DNA of 64,000 bases from Mya arenaria (GCF_026914265.1 NC_069125.1:26201595-26265594), one strand, 5' to 3'; shown: positions 34,393 through 46,190, numbered from the stretch's first letter. Numbers and translations: made by a program. The notes: generated by a model from the sequence alone, not told the origin.

Positions 34393-34928
34393 CCGCTTTT
34401 TCTTTTCCATTTCCACTGTCATTGTTGTCAGCATTCTGTAGATGCTGATCTTCAGATCCATCTGTGTCTGTGTTTATCAACAAGGTGTGGTGTGTAGCAT
34501 CGTACTTGACATTTCCAACAGTTTACTGCTCTCCACTGAAATATCACACATGTATCCGCAAACAACGTCCACCCAAACAAAGCCCAAAACCACTTATTGC
34601 CCATGACTGCTTCATTTTCCAAAACTATCACCAGCGTAAATATTGAGAAAACAATTGAAAGACCAACTGCAAAGTACAGCTTGGACTGAATTTTAGCAGA
34701 GGCATCTTGTTTACCCCATATAGCTCATATCACAATACCGATAATCACAGATGTTCTCACAATGACCAGAGACCACACATCGAACGTTGAGCGAGAAAAT
34801 GAAAACATGGAAAATGCACAGGAAAAAGTGTTATTTAACTGATTGCCATTGGAATATAAAATGGTCGTTACAGTCAGATCTATCAATGAAATCATGAAAA
34901 CTATTAACAAATTCATAAGCCTCTTCAT
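34393..34928 (-). CDS. ABCB9: ABCB9-like exon 1 (TMD0), with TGA and frameshift
   Basis: Starts at the ATG at 34926-34928 (MKRLMNLLIVF) and encodes the TMD0: helix 1 (IVFMISLIDLTVTTILY), helix 2 (VIVRTSVIIGIVI), helix 3 (FAVGLSIVFSIFTLVIVL) and helix 4 (WFWALFGWTLFADTCVIF). TMD0 is the lysosome-targeting part in TAPL. An in-frame TGA follows helix 2 at 34725-34727. Between FQWRAV and TVGNVKYD (about 34.52 kb) the frame shifts; the exon is 536 bases where the downstream phase requires one base fewer. The linker is hydrophilic (DTDGSEDQ, DNNDSGNGKEK) and ends at donor GCGG|GTTAGT. Confidence 0.8.
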
Positions 34929-35093
34929 ATTCGCTTTAGCTTAGTTTCACTAGAACATAAGAGATAAAATGAACTGAAATTTACTTTAACAACTGAATAT
35001 AGAACCAGGATAATGTATATAAGTATGTGTTGTCTGTGGATTAAAACTAAATACTGGTAAAAGAGTCAGGAATTAAAAGAAAATATTCTATAT

Positions 35094-36200
35094 ATATAAA
35101 ACAAGAGGCCCAAAAGGGCCTATGCTCTACTGGCATGGCTTTTGTGGTCATATCAATCCAGAGCATGTATGTATGGGTAAAAGGCAACAGACATATAGTT
35201 TATGTTTTGTGTTTGGGTTACCTGAAAACGTAGCACGTTCAACATCTGAGCCCAGAAAGTACTGTAAGCAGATTAGTTGCATGAACTATTTTAATATGTG
35301 CCAAGTAAAAGTCATCTGACAAAAAAAATGCTTTCAAAACTGTACTCATAGTAAAATTTTCTGTAGTTTTAAAAGTTAAAAAAAGTTGGTCAAAAGGTCA
35401 AAGTCAAGGGCATCCTAGGACAACATTGATTAATTTGAACAAACATTCACAATCAATTGTGCTGAGATGGATGCACGAACACACAAAAAGATTTTCAAAC
35501 CTTTCCAGATTTATGTTTACCAAACCTGTCAACCCTGGGTGTGGCCAGTAATGACACCAGGTGCATAACTTAAACATTCACAACCAATTTTGTTAAGATG
35601 AATGCGCAAACTACAGAACTTAAAGCTAAAAAATGGCCTTTGGGCTTTCAACAAGAACACGGCAGAGTAATTCACAAAATCAACTGCAGAAGCAAAAAGC
35701 AAATTTTCTCTCATAATCCTAGACTTGCAAATTGTCTCCCTTAACTCTAGACTTGAATTAACATATACATGTAAACTTGGCTAAAAATAGAATTCGCTCA
35801 TGCAGACCTGGCTAAAAATAGAAAGCATTTCTTTAAAACTTTCATGGCCCATAATCTAGGCATTCATGGGCGGATCTTGCTGGTTTTCGAAAGGAACCAA
35901 GCTTTAATGGATATCTAGATACTGTACAAGTTTCATCAAGATATAATCAAAACTGAAGACTGTATCGTGTTCACAACCAATTGTTTACACAATAGCATTT
36001 TTTATACTATCAAGGGCCATAATCTAGGCATGCACTTGTTTTGTGCAAAATATCTTTGCACTTTTGTCTTCCTTAAATGCCTTTTCCATAAATATTTACA
36101 TGGTAAAATATGTATATACCCTGGTAAATCTTTATTATCTATGTCAAACATAACATGCTTCTCTTAATACAATTTCAATATTTTTTTCAAAAGTTTTTGC
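35094..36200. repeat. Old dispersed repeat upstream of the ABC gene
   Basis: Starts with the hairpin AGGCCCAAAAGGGCCT, then TTGGTCAAAAGGTCAAAGTCAAGGGCATCC, CATTCACAA(C/T)CAATT twice and GGCCATAATCTAGGCAT twice. No gene or promoter element was identified for the ABC locus. Confidence 0.55.
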
Positions 36201-36245
36201 ACAAACCCGTTCAGACGATAGGAATTAGAAAAATCTCGTATAAGT

Positions 36246-37631
36246 ATTACTGGTTGACGTCACAATTCCGAACAGGGCACAAATCCCGAACACCAGCTAA
36301 AACATGCGTTTGTTAACCGTACTCGATTAATCGATGATCTATATCAATACAAATGCTTGCCTTGGTCACACTTGCGAAGTTTCATCTTGTTTTGTTAAGT
36401 ATTTTTCCAAAAAAATGCCATTCAATGTTTATACCCTTAAAGATCAAAATGTAGCACACGGGGGAATGACGTCAGAGGGCGCACGCGCATCTTTAGGTTT
36501 TGCAGTTATGTTGACCTACATTCAAGATACTTATAAATAGAAATCACGCTTTACATTTGAATTTCATGTTTTAAAAAACATCGGAAACAATTAATAACTT
36601 TGCAGCTAAGTGTTTATTTAATATAGCATTCTTATTGATTATAATTGTATGACCATGTATTTTTGCTTTTCAAGTGTTGGTATTTGTGCCCTCCATAGCA
36701 TAAACTTAAGGGTGAATTACTGTCTATAAAATGAACGATTTTCGACATAAAATTGATGAGATTGTGAAGCTGTACTTTGACAGATGTTGTCACATGAACC
36801 AAAGATGTTTCATACGCAATTTTAACTTACTACAACAAAAACCCTCCAAAATAATTGTGGAAAACCTCAAAAAGTGTTCGGATTTGTGACCTTAGCCAGT
36901 AACTAGTCTAAAATAATAGACGTGTTATACGGGATTCTTCCAATCCCTAACGTCTAAACGGGAATGTGCAAAAAACGGGGGTGTTTTAAAAATATTGAAA
37001 TTGTTTTAAGTGAAGTATTTTATGGTTGAAGTTGATCATAAAGAGTTATATTCATATTTTACCATGTAAGTAAAATGTTATTTTGCACTAAACAAGCATT
37101 TAATGCATTAAAAAAATGTTGTTTACCTTTCCAATAAAACGAAAGTTGACTGACACAGACAAGAACTATGCGAAGGGGAACAACTTGATACAATCATAAT
37201 AACTCGGCCTCCTCCGACAAAGCTTCGAGATAGACCTCTTTATACAAACGTTACAACTCGGCCATGGCCGAAATGTTCCGAGCGATTTAAAACTGTGCCC
37301 TAAAAGCCTTGCAGGTGCCCTTCATGTATATATCGATATGTTTTGACAGAATGAAATGAAGAAAAGCCGTCAAACTCATTATTATAAGTTGGATATTTAA
37401 TTTTTGTGTACGGAACTAATATAAAATAACATTATCTGGTAATATTTCTTGTTTTTATGATATTTTATAGACGTTATGTGCTTTAACCCGGAATCCTGAT
37501 CGGAACAACTACCCACTTTTGATACTAAACAATTTGTACGTGAAGGATTTGCCATATCAAAAATCTAAAAAAAATCCGTCAACGTACAATTATTTGGACT
37601 AAGCCAGTAACACGTCTATTATTTTAGACTA
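36246..37631. mobile_element. Nested inverted-repeat element(s)
   Basis: Outer left end TTACTGGTTGACGTCACAA (36248) is mirrored imperfectly at 36880-36903 (TTGTGACC...CCAGTAA). A perfect 24-bp inverted pair lies at 36904-36927 and 37608-37631. The string AGCCAGTAA occurs directly at 36893 and 37602, next to each arm. Best read as two related non-autonomous DNA elements or one with an internal duplication. No transposase. The 14-bp palindrome TCGGCCATGGCCGA is at 37258-37271. Confidence 0.6.
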
Positions 37632-37784
37632 CAACACACTGTAATGTCATAAATTAGTGTAAATGTATAGTTACTGGTACTTTTATAAGGGACATAGGAT
37701 CAAAATATACACACCGTTCGCCACAGTACAGCTAAACTCGAGCCAAAGCAGTTGAACAACTTAGATTATACGAACTATACATTT

Positions 37785-37786
<2 letters not shown>

Positions 37787-37828
<42 letters not shown>
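37787..37828. repeat. (TA)n microsatellite
   Basis: 21 TA dinucleotides. Confidence 0.95.
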
Positions 37829-37829
<1 letters not shown>

Positions 37830-39249
37830 CAATGACAACTTATTATATAAGGGGGATAATTGTTGTTTAATAAACAAGCGACAGACTACAGAATTGCCAG
37901 ACAGCAAGACGATACACAGTAGCCTCCCTTGACGACATCGGCACGGGATCGGATAGTTATTGTAACTGCAAACCGTAATAGCTGTTCAGTCGTCTTCCTT
38001 GTATGATACAAAAATGTATAGGCATGACCCCGCAGTCGGGTAGTTTGAGTAATAAAAATTCTTCTTTTACATGCTTTTCAAGACATGCACAAGATGAAAT
38101 TAAGCATGCGAAGAAATCCAACTTTCTATTAAGAAGGAAACCCTTGTATTCAGGGGCTATGCCTGCATATACCTGGCATATATGCAGGATGTTCCAGTCA
38201 ATGGTTTTGTGATTCTCCAGGTAACTTTTATCAGTTATCTGCTAATAGCTAAATCATCGAAATTTAATGGCCATTACGTCCAGTATAAATTGCATGGGAG
38301 CAATGACCCATGTTTTCATTGCTTGAAGTTCAAATAAAAGTAATTCATAGATTTATATATTGGTATTAGGACCCAGGGACGATTTAGGTGGAAAAGGCGG
38401 GGTTTAGTGATATTTTGCGATTTCTAATCATAATATATCTTAGGAAGATTGTTTGAAAACGTTTGTTTGATTTTGTTTTTAAAGCTTAACTGAAGACTGC
38501 CATGATTTCCGGATAGCAAATATATATGTCCCCTCTTTAACGTCTTCCAAATGTTCAGGTGAACGAGTGAAGTAAATAAAGTGCTGTATTACATGTAAGT
38601 GGTCTAAAAATTGATAGAAGTGATTAAGCTTATAATGGTCCACCATTGATGTTTTTACACCGTCATTAAGCCTTTTATTTTGTATGATTTTCCTGGCAAT
38701 GTATTTATATGTATAGCTTTCATAACTGACCTGTCATAAATCTCTTTAGAAGACTCTGTAAAAGAGTCTTACAATTGCAAATATATACCGCTTTCCATTG
38801 TTTTCAAATAACTTGCCGCATCAGGTTCGTTAAATGTTTCTTAAATGTAAAGACTATATGTTCATAATGGACAGGGTACTAATTAATTGTGTGAATACCA
38901 TGTGTTCAATTGTGTCATAAGTGCTACGTCGGAATACAATATTTTAATTTGAAAAAAAACCTTAAAACAAAGATATCTTCACTATTTCTTCACAATTTTA
39001 AATAAAACATAGCACAGTCTACGCCGCCTACGATGCCCTGTATTCGGGCTTAACCACAGTTCTTAAAACACTTCGACAAACCTTTTCCCAATACGGCCGT
39101 CTGACGGAGCACTGTCAAAATATAGTTTTGGAAAAAAGTTTGTCGAACTGTTTGATGAAACAAATGACCTAATCAAATTTCGGTAATAAAACATTGCGGG
39201 GCTCTTTAAGCGGCATTGAATGCCCTTTGTTTTATTTAAAATGATGTTG
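37829..39249. other. No gene seen
   Basis: No motif-bearing frame; the 69-residue frame at 38003 is unrecognised. Confidence 0.45.
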
Positions 39250-39585
39250 TTAAAGCTGCACTCTCACAGATATACCATTTTTAGAACTTTTTTATTTTTT
39301 GTCTTGGAGAGAGCAAATTTTTGCGTTAATATCTGCAAACCAATAATATAAGTTTGCTGACAAAAATTTAGACCGTAGATTTTCATATTTCCGTTACTAA
39401 CGGTTTAAGGAAAATGCATAAAACATCAGTTTTTGAACTTAAATGTAAAAATCTGCGATCTAATTTTTGTCAGTAGTCTTATTTGATTAGTTTTCATGGA
39501 TTTTCGCAAAAAATTGCTCGTTCCAAGACAAAAAATAAAAAAAAAGTTTTCAAAACGTTCAATCTGTGAGAGTGCAGAATTTTTA
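39250..39585. mobile_element. Foldback MITE, GCTGCACTCTCACAG family
   Basis: Perfect 16-bp inverted ends at 39256-39271 and 39562-39577. Pairing continues through most of the element (GTCTTGGAGAGAGCAAATTT against AAATTGCTCGTTCCAAGAC), folding around CCGTTACTAACGG. It is related to the element at 10181-10421. The 89-residue minus-strand frame over it is a by-product. Confidence 0.85.
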
Positions 39586-41443
39586 ATGAAAAGTATTTTT
39601 TGATTAAAGTCTTCATTTTAAGCAAAATGTTGCCTTCCGACGTAGCATATATGACGTAATTTATCACGTGGTATAGACACACTGTAATGATCTCCTTTCT
39701 TGATAACCATCGCGTAACCGAGAAAATAGGGAGAGTCTGTCCTTTTGAAGTCCACTGAAACATGACATATTCGTTTCCTCCTTATATTCTTTAGTTAGGC
39801 CGGTCAAAGGCCAGACACTGCGCTTTTACATGGCATGTGTATTTTGCGGAGTTGTTAAAAAAGAAAGTGATTTTTAAATGAGTTTATAAAATTACAAATC
39901 GATGGAACCTGAGTGCATGATGAGACAACTACTTGATCTAGACAATGATCTCTACAATGCATGAAAATCAAGGTCAAGAACACTAGTTACTTGACCACTC
40001 GCCATCGACGCACTATCAAACACTTTCCCTCGACAATTGTTAGGACCACGGCAATATTTTGTTTGGAAAGTTTTTCATCATATGTGCTTATCAAGTTCAT
40101 AAAAAAAGTTATGATTTCCATTCTTGCGACTTTTAAGCATCTCCCGCTGAAAGGAATACATCCTGCTGAAAGTTTCATATTACAAATGTAACTTAAATTA
40201 TAATATCCATATGGAAATGTCAGTGTGCGTTCATTTTATAACGCATGCGTAACATGCGTGTTAAACAAGCATGCTCTACGTTAAGCAACCGTAGGTTTTC
40301 ATTTCAGCTAAAACATTTTTATATTTTTCCTACATGTAGCCGGGAGAATTAAGCATGTAAAATGGAATATGCAATAATTCATTAATACAATTTGTATACA
40401 TTGTCTAGGATATTATATATATAATATATATATGAAATTCATGCGGAATCAATTGAATAATACGAAGTGCCATTCTATAGCGTGCCGTCAGTGCGCTTTT
40501 AAAAAGTCCCGGCAGTGCTAAATGACAGCAAAGGAGGTGCCTAATTTTGCCTCAGTGTCTCATGCTACGGCATTTTCATAATTAAATGTAACATCGTAGT
40601 CGTTTCACGAGGTCGATCTTATTAGTTTTCATTGCGTTAGTTATTTTTATTTATTTTATTTATTTGCTCTCCAAATTATAACCGAGGCAGCTGCCTCGGT
40701 GTGCCTCAGTGTGGCTACGGCGCTGACGTGTATGCAACATGTATATCGCATAGCCATTTATTTTGTGTAAGGACAAACTAACAACCTTAATTAAAAAATT
40801 CAAGTAAGAGCCGATTTAGGCTTTTGTAAACAAAGAAAATATAACTACGAAGGAACTACAAATTTAAACAAACTGAATATATAGGATACAGTTAAGTATT
40901 AATATTTCTCTTAAAATATTTTGGTTTGATATCGTACGCCAAGTGAGCTTTAATTGTGTCCTCGATTCGATCCTAATTCCGGGAAATAAACCTGTCCAAA
41001 CCCGATGACACAGATTTTATATTTAACACATGGTACATGTATTTGGTTCCCTGGTTGCTTGTGTTGTGCCGATGATCGATTATGATCGACAACTGATCGG
41101 AAAGGTCTACGTCGGCGACAATCGATAGTGAAATTTGAACAATCGATTATAGAAACAAGGGACGTGTTACCGCTAGAGACTTATTTTCTGTTTCTGACTA
41201 ATGCTAGTTTATGTTGAAATGTTAAGATGTTACTACGTTAAATTATCTAGTCATATTCTTATTACAAATTTTCTTTGTAATTTAACTGCTAAAGGATTTA
41301 TTCTCAACTTCTCATGTTTGTCAGTGGTTTAAAAGTGGGTTTAAAACATGTTACCGTTTATTACCTACAATGTAAGAATTTAGTTTTCTCAGTTTTCTGA
41401 AAGAAAATGTTCTTGTAAAACATATAGACTATTCAACAGCTAA
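39586..41443. other. No gene seen; GC palindrome inside
   Basis: No supported gene. Contains the 20-bp palindrome listed separately and clustered GATCGATT/AATCGAT strings at 41.07-41.15 kb. Confidence 0.45.
40681..40700. repeat. Perfect 20-bp palindrome
   Basis: ACCGAGGCAGCTGCCTCGGT has no loop. It is flanked by TGCCTCAGTGT strings at 40549 and 40701, suggesting an inverted junction of an old repeat. Confidence 0.8.
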
Positions 41444-41871
41444 CAGGGGCGTAGCTTCCTATAAGCCGTGTAGGCCGCGTGTTCAAAAAAAAAAACCACG
41501 AACAAATAAAAAGCCAATTCTGCAATAAAAACTTGATTATAATAATATGTCGGAAACCAGGTTTTTCAAATATATCGTTTTCCTGTTCACTAAAATACAT
41601 ATTCCTACGACATTAATGATACGTATATTATTTGACGAAATTTGCATACCAGTAGTATGCGCTTTGACACCGTTCATTACATAAAACATTTATTTAATTA
41701 ACGTAAAACATATTGATATCATTACTCTCATTAATGTTTTAACAACAAAGAATTTTACGCTTAAACGCAACCACGACCATCTAACTAAAACGAAATCCTG
41801 GGGATGCATGCTCTCGTACCCCCTCCCCCGAAAGTGGCCTACACATATATTTTCGTCAAGCGACGCCCCTG
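41444..41871. mobile_element. MITE with CAGGGGCGT ends
   Basis: 14-bp inverted ends CAGGGGCGTAGCTT and AAGCGACGCCCCTG with one mismatch, flanked by GCTAA / GCTAG, which may be a target duplication. Non-coding; hAT-type ancestry is a guess from the end sequence. Confidence 0.7.
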
Positions 41872-41891
41872 GCTAGTTGTACTTGTTATGC

Positions 41892-42179
41892 ACCAGTCAA
41901 TTGTAACCACGGCCCCCAGGTCCGGGGAATAGCGGGGACATTGACTTGCGGTTTAGCCAAGCCCGGGCAAAATCTCCGCCCTGCGGAAACGAACTGCTGG
42001 TAAAACCCCGAAAAATGCCCCGCACCCCAGGGACCCTAGATAAGGCCAATTTCCCTCTATATTTGGCATGAAGACAAAACAACCACATTCACCCGGCACT
42101 GCGGGGCCACCTGGAAGGTAAAAACCGGTATACCCCCGGTCCTGGGTTGGGGTGGGGGGCGTGGTTACAATTGACTGGT
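41892..42179. mobile_element. MITE with 19-bp perfect ends, GC-rich
   Basis: ACCAGTCAATTGTAACCAC at 41892-41910 and its exact complement at 42161-42179. The 288-bp element is far more GC-rich than its surroundings, and the small minus-strand frames inside are incidental. Confidence 0.85.
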
Positions 42180-42279
42180 CCATTACTGACTGATTATTTA
42201 AAAGAATTTGATATCTTTATTTGTGTTTATTTTACACATGTTTACTAAATGTGAGACAAAAATTAGAGCCTGTGGTCTC

Positions 42280-44250
42280 ACGCAAACACGCAGTATATTC
42301 GCACTAAATTAACCGCATAACATACTATGAATACTCCTTACACCGCTAATAAGCAGAACGCATTCCATTGCTATTGGAGTAGATTTGTAACTACCGTCGG
42401 GAACGGACACTGGACGTCGGTAATTTAGATGTATAATGTTAATGTAAATAAGGTCGTTGACCCCCTCCTTTCTAACAGCACTTTAAGCACTAAAACTCGA
42501 TTGAATAGACAATACATTTCTGTAAACTTTTTATATAGACAATTTTGCATATAGTTATATTGTCGAAAAGTGACTCTTTTTTTTACGTTTTTAAGATTTC
42601 GGTTTCTTATTCGAGGTTTGGTCCCTTTTTAAAGCGCGCTTTAAGTACTAAACCTCTCCTGAATAGACAATGCATTTCTGCTAACTGTTTGTGTGGACCA
42701 GTACTGAATAGTTATTTGATAAAAAATAGATTACTTATAAAGTTGAAAATTTACCGGTTCTGTTCCTTATTCGAGTTTGACTAAGGAATAGGGAACAAGT
42801 TCCTTATTCCTTATTCGACTTATTGTGCGTTATAAAGAACTTGAAACACTCCATCCCGCTGAATAAGACAACGCATTTATTCAAACTATTTGATAAGAGC
42901 AATGTGCAATTGATATTTCGTCAAAATAAGCATATGAAGCAAAGTGAAAAAGCTTCTAAAACAATTGATAGGACAAGACAGGTGTAAGGTAGATAGACTA
43001 CATCGATATGGCTGGTTATCAAATTTCGGACTAAATGTGGTGATGATTGTTTGAATGCTTTAGCTATTGAGCAGACAAGACTAATTTAAAATGATTTCTA
43101 TCATGAAAGGGCAATAACTCTTGAGAGACAAGAGCGATATGGCTGGTTACCAATCTTGTCGGAGGTAAAATGCGCATACAAATTCTGACCAAATTTGGTT
43201 ATGACTGGACAAAGGCTTCAAAAATAATTGAGCGGGCAAGACTGATTTGAGGTATCTTCCATAATTAAAAGGTGATTGCATTCGAGTGATAACAGTGATA
43301 TGGCTGGTAATCGAGACATAATTCTAATTCACATTCTGATAAAATTTGGTGATGATTGGACAAAGTCTTCAAAAGTAATTAAGCGGACAAGACCGATTTA
43401 AGGTAATTTCCTTGACTAAAGGGCAATAACTCTTGGTGACTACAGCAATATGGCTGGTTATCAAACTTGTCCGAGATAGTATACCGATACAAATTCTAAC
43501 CAAATTTGATGATGATTGGACAAATGCTTAAAATTAAATTGAGCGGCGAGACAAATGTTAAGTATTTTTTATAGTTAAAGGGTAACAAGCAAATTCGTTG
43601 AATTGATATCCCCCGCCTGATTAAGCAAAGTTCATGGATTGGAAATGAAAAGTAGGTGGAATATTCCTATATGTAATATATATTTACATGTAATATGGCA
43701 GAAATGGACCGTTATGAACGTTGTATATAAATTTGAGTTTGTTTAGAATTATTTGAAATAAAAGTTTTCTATATAGAGTAACATTTGTAATAGTTTCTAT
43801 GAATGTGACACAGTTTTAAACATGTCAAAGAGTTTATCAAGGAAAACATTCTGATCACGTTTCATGAAAATTAGACCATACATAATGCCTCTAGTTTGTT
43901 CCAAATATTTTTCTAAGATTAGACCTAGTGACCTAGTTTTTGACCCCATATGACCCACTTTTATAAGTGGTCGAGATTCGATTAAGGGGAACATTCTGAC
44001 CAAGTTTGAACATTTTTTTGATTTATGCCTACCAACATATGGTTCCGGACGGACGGTCGGACGGACGGACGGAAGGAATGACGTACAGATGGACAATGCC
44101 AAAGCAACACCCCCTCCTTAAACCTTCAATTCGGCGGGAGATAATAACTCTTGAATGACTTCAGCGATATGACTGATTATATAATTTGAATTATGCCAAT
44201 GTTCATTCTGACAAAATTTGATGGTGATTGTTCAAAGGCTTCTTAAATAA
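42280..44250. repeat. ~2-kb composite repeat, fullest copy
   Basis: Three parts follow each other: a 5' block (42280-42800; GTCGGGAACGGACACTGGACG, TTCCTTATTCGAG); a middle array of about four ~145-bp units (43000-43570; GATATGGCTGGTTA, TGACTGGACAAAGGCTTC); and a 3' block (43797-44150; GGAAAACATTCTGATCACG, GGACGGACGG, TTCGGCGGGAGATAATAACTC). The minus-strand frame at 43797-44102 is repeat. Confidence 0.8.
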
Positions 44251-45192
44251 TTGAGTGGACAGCATACTGGACGCACACGCCGGCTTGTACACGCATATGC
44301 ATAACTTCACATAACCTTGATCGTATTTTATTGCTTCATAATTGTACAATTTTTTGACAATGCATGCAAAAGAAAACAGACAAAACATAAATCTAAGTAA
44401 CATGAAAAGCATGACATATTTTACTTAGTCAAAATAACTTCACATCACTTCCTATCTAAAAAAAAATCAATTCCTTCAAGCAATTTTTGAGTAAGTTCCA
44501 GGACAAAATTTCATTAAAATAAAACTGAACAAGGGGAGATCAATCTGAAATGAAGTACCCCAGAGTAATGATTACAACGTCACATTCCCATTTATATATG
44601 TACTAATTTTCAAGTTTGCATTATAAAATTGGGAAAGGGGAGATAAAATTGCAATAAAGTGCCCTAGATTTATAAAAACAAATCTTGCAATGTGCACAAC
44701 TTCATATCGGTATCAATGTTCGTTCCTAAATTAAATAAATTCTTTCAAGTTATTTTTTAGTTTTGAATCCAGCTCCGGAAAAAAGGAATTCATAAGTAAC
44801 ATATAATATCAAGTTCTTTTATGAAATGTATAATTACAAAACGTTCAGACTCTTTTACCAATATCAACGTTAGATAATAACATGAGAACATCCGGATTAA
44901 CATGTTACTTTTCGGGAAGATATTTGGATCGTAACTATTCTAGAAACTTCAAACAAGAAAAAAGTTGTTTATTTTAATGATATTTTATTTGACATATCGG
45001 CACTTTTCTATATCTAGAACTAAAGATTTGTATAAATATATCTTTAGTTAAATAAAACATCTACCTTAGTTTTCTAAACTACCAAAACTTAATTTAACAG
45101 GGTTGTTTCTACTTACGTCACTATGCCAATCCTGTTTTAACAGGATAATACATAATCTGTTTACAAGAAATAATGTGAGGTATATACTAACA
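44251..45192. other. No gene seen
   Basis: AT-rich; two degenerate AAGGGGAGAT(A/C)AAT(C/T) blocks at 44.53 and 44.64 kb hint at an old tandem repeat. Confidence 0.4.
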
Positions 45193-46190
45193 AGAAGCAT
45201 ACGCTCAATGAGCTATTGAGCTATTTTCCGACATGAAGAACTAACATACTTAACATAACAAAACATCACAAAGAGCTTTAACTGGAAATACAGCAAATAG
45301 TTTTAAATAGGCACACTACTGGAACAATTATTTACAATAGCCGTGTCTTAATATACTTCGCGAGTACCTAAATCGGAACAGTACCTAAATATGGAACACC
45401 CATTATTAAAGTGTTTTGCCGACCGAGTTCAGTTTATTTACGAGTTTAAACAATAAAAACGCTTGCTTCAGATACAAGTTCCAAGGAACACGATTATCCG
45501 GTAAGAATTTCAAATACTGCGATCATTCAAGTTTTTTTATGTTCAAATGTCAATACATGGCATGCGGGGAAAGACTTCATGCTTGCCAAAATCACAGCAT
45601 ATTGGTACAGCCTGTATTTTACTGAAACCATCAAATTTTACTGACAAAAAAGACACGCTGGAAATAACATAAATTATTAATTTACTTAAACAAAACATGG
45701 AGCAATAATTTTAAAAGAATACATAAAAATAAATAACAAATTAAAACTGTTCCATATTAAGGTACTCCGAGGACGAAAATGGCAGTCCTCAACTTTGCGG
45801 TTAATAAAGTACTTTTTATTCAGATTGGTAGTATCTTGAAAAACGCCATTTATATCAACCAATTGGTCTTGAATCCTAGTATGCTGATGGAAAATTTTGT
45901 AGTTGTGGTGCAAGTATAACTAAATATATTTCAAAAATAATGCCGAAAGTGTTCCGATTTAGGTACTCACCCAGTATCGTTCATAAGATTACAAATGTAC
46001 AATTTACAAGACACAAATATCTGTATTTAAAGTCCTGTTTATGATAACAAAAAACATGAGCTCAATGAGATATTTTCCTACATAAATAACAAACATACAT
46101 GACATATCAAAACATAACAAAGAGCTTGTGGCCTGGAAATAAAAGCACATAGTTTAAAATAGCTATAAATATTGTATTTACAAAAGTTAT
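45193..46190. repeat. Direct repeats enclosing an inverted-repeat element
   Basis: 45193-45345 and 46048-46190 are imperfect direct repeats (GCTCAATGAG, CATAACAAAGAGCTT, TAGTTTAAAATAG). Between them GAGTACCTAAATCGGAACA at 45362 is exactly inverted at 45950-45968, and a second, similar pair (GTACCTAAATATGGAACA) lies just inside, near 45381 and 45750. Confidence 0.7.

Larger units (their letters stand above)
24509..34928 (-). pseudogene. ABCB9: ABCB9/TAPL-like half ABC transporter locus, 12 exons, disrupted
   Basis: Twelve exons on the minus strand reconstruct a TAP-like (TAPL) half transporter: an N-terminal four-helix TMD0, a six-helix core and one nucleotide-binding domain. In animals TAPL forms a homodimer in lysosomes and pumps peptides from the cytosol. 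Splice sites are canonical, and exons 3-11 join in one frame with all ATPase motifs. However, exon 1 has a TGA (34725-34727) and a one-base frameshift near 34.52 kb. Exon 2 has a TGA (34070-34072) where relatives have Trp. Exon 12 has a TGA (24779-24781), after which about 90 further codons are open. It is therefore a decaying copy, a null allele, or a gene affected by sequence errors or recoding. Several exons are flanked by decayed duplicates. The TAPL assignment rests on the TMD0 and on GEIFIPFYTGQVVDGIVIDKS-like wording. Confidence 0.85.

Noticed and set aside
39494-39763. 89-residue minus-strand frame
   Set aside because: More than half of it lies in the foldback MITE; no motif.
41897-42183. 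Gly/Pro-rich minus-strand frames
   Set aside because: They lie wholly within a 288-bp MITE and begin in its inverted end.
43797-44102. Minus-strand frame, again at 63405-63830
   Set aside because: Both sit in the 3' block of the composite repeat; the GGACGGACGG tract produces the apparent protein.
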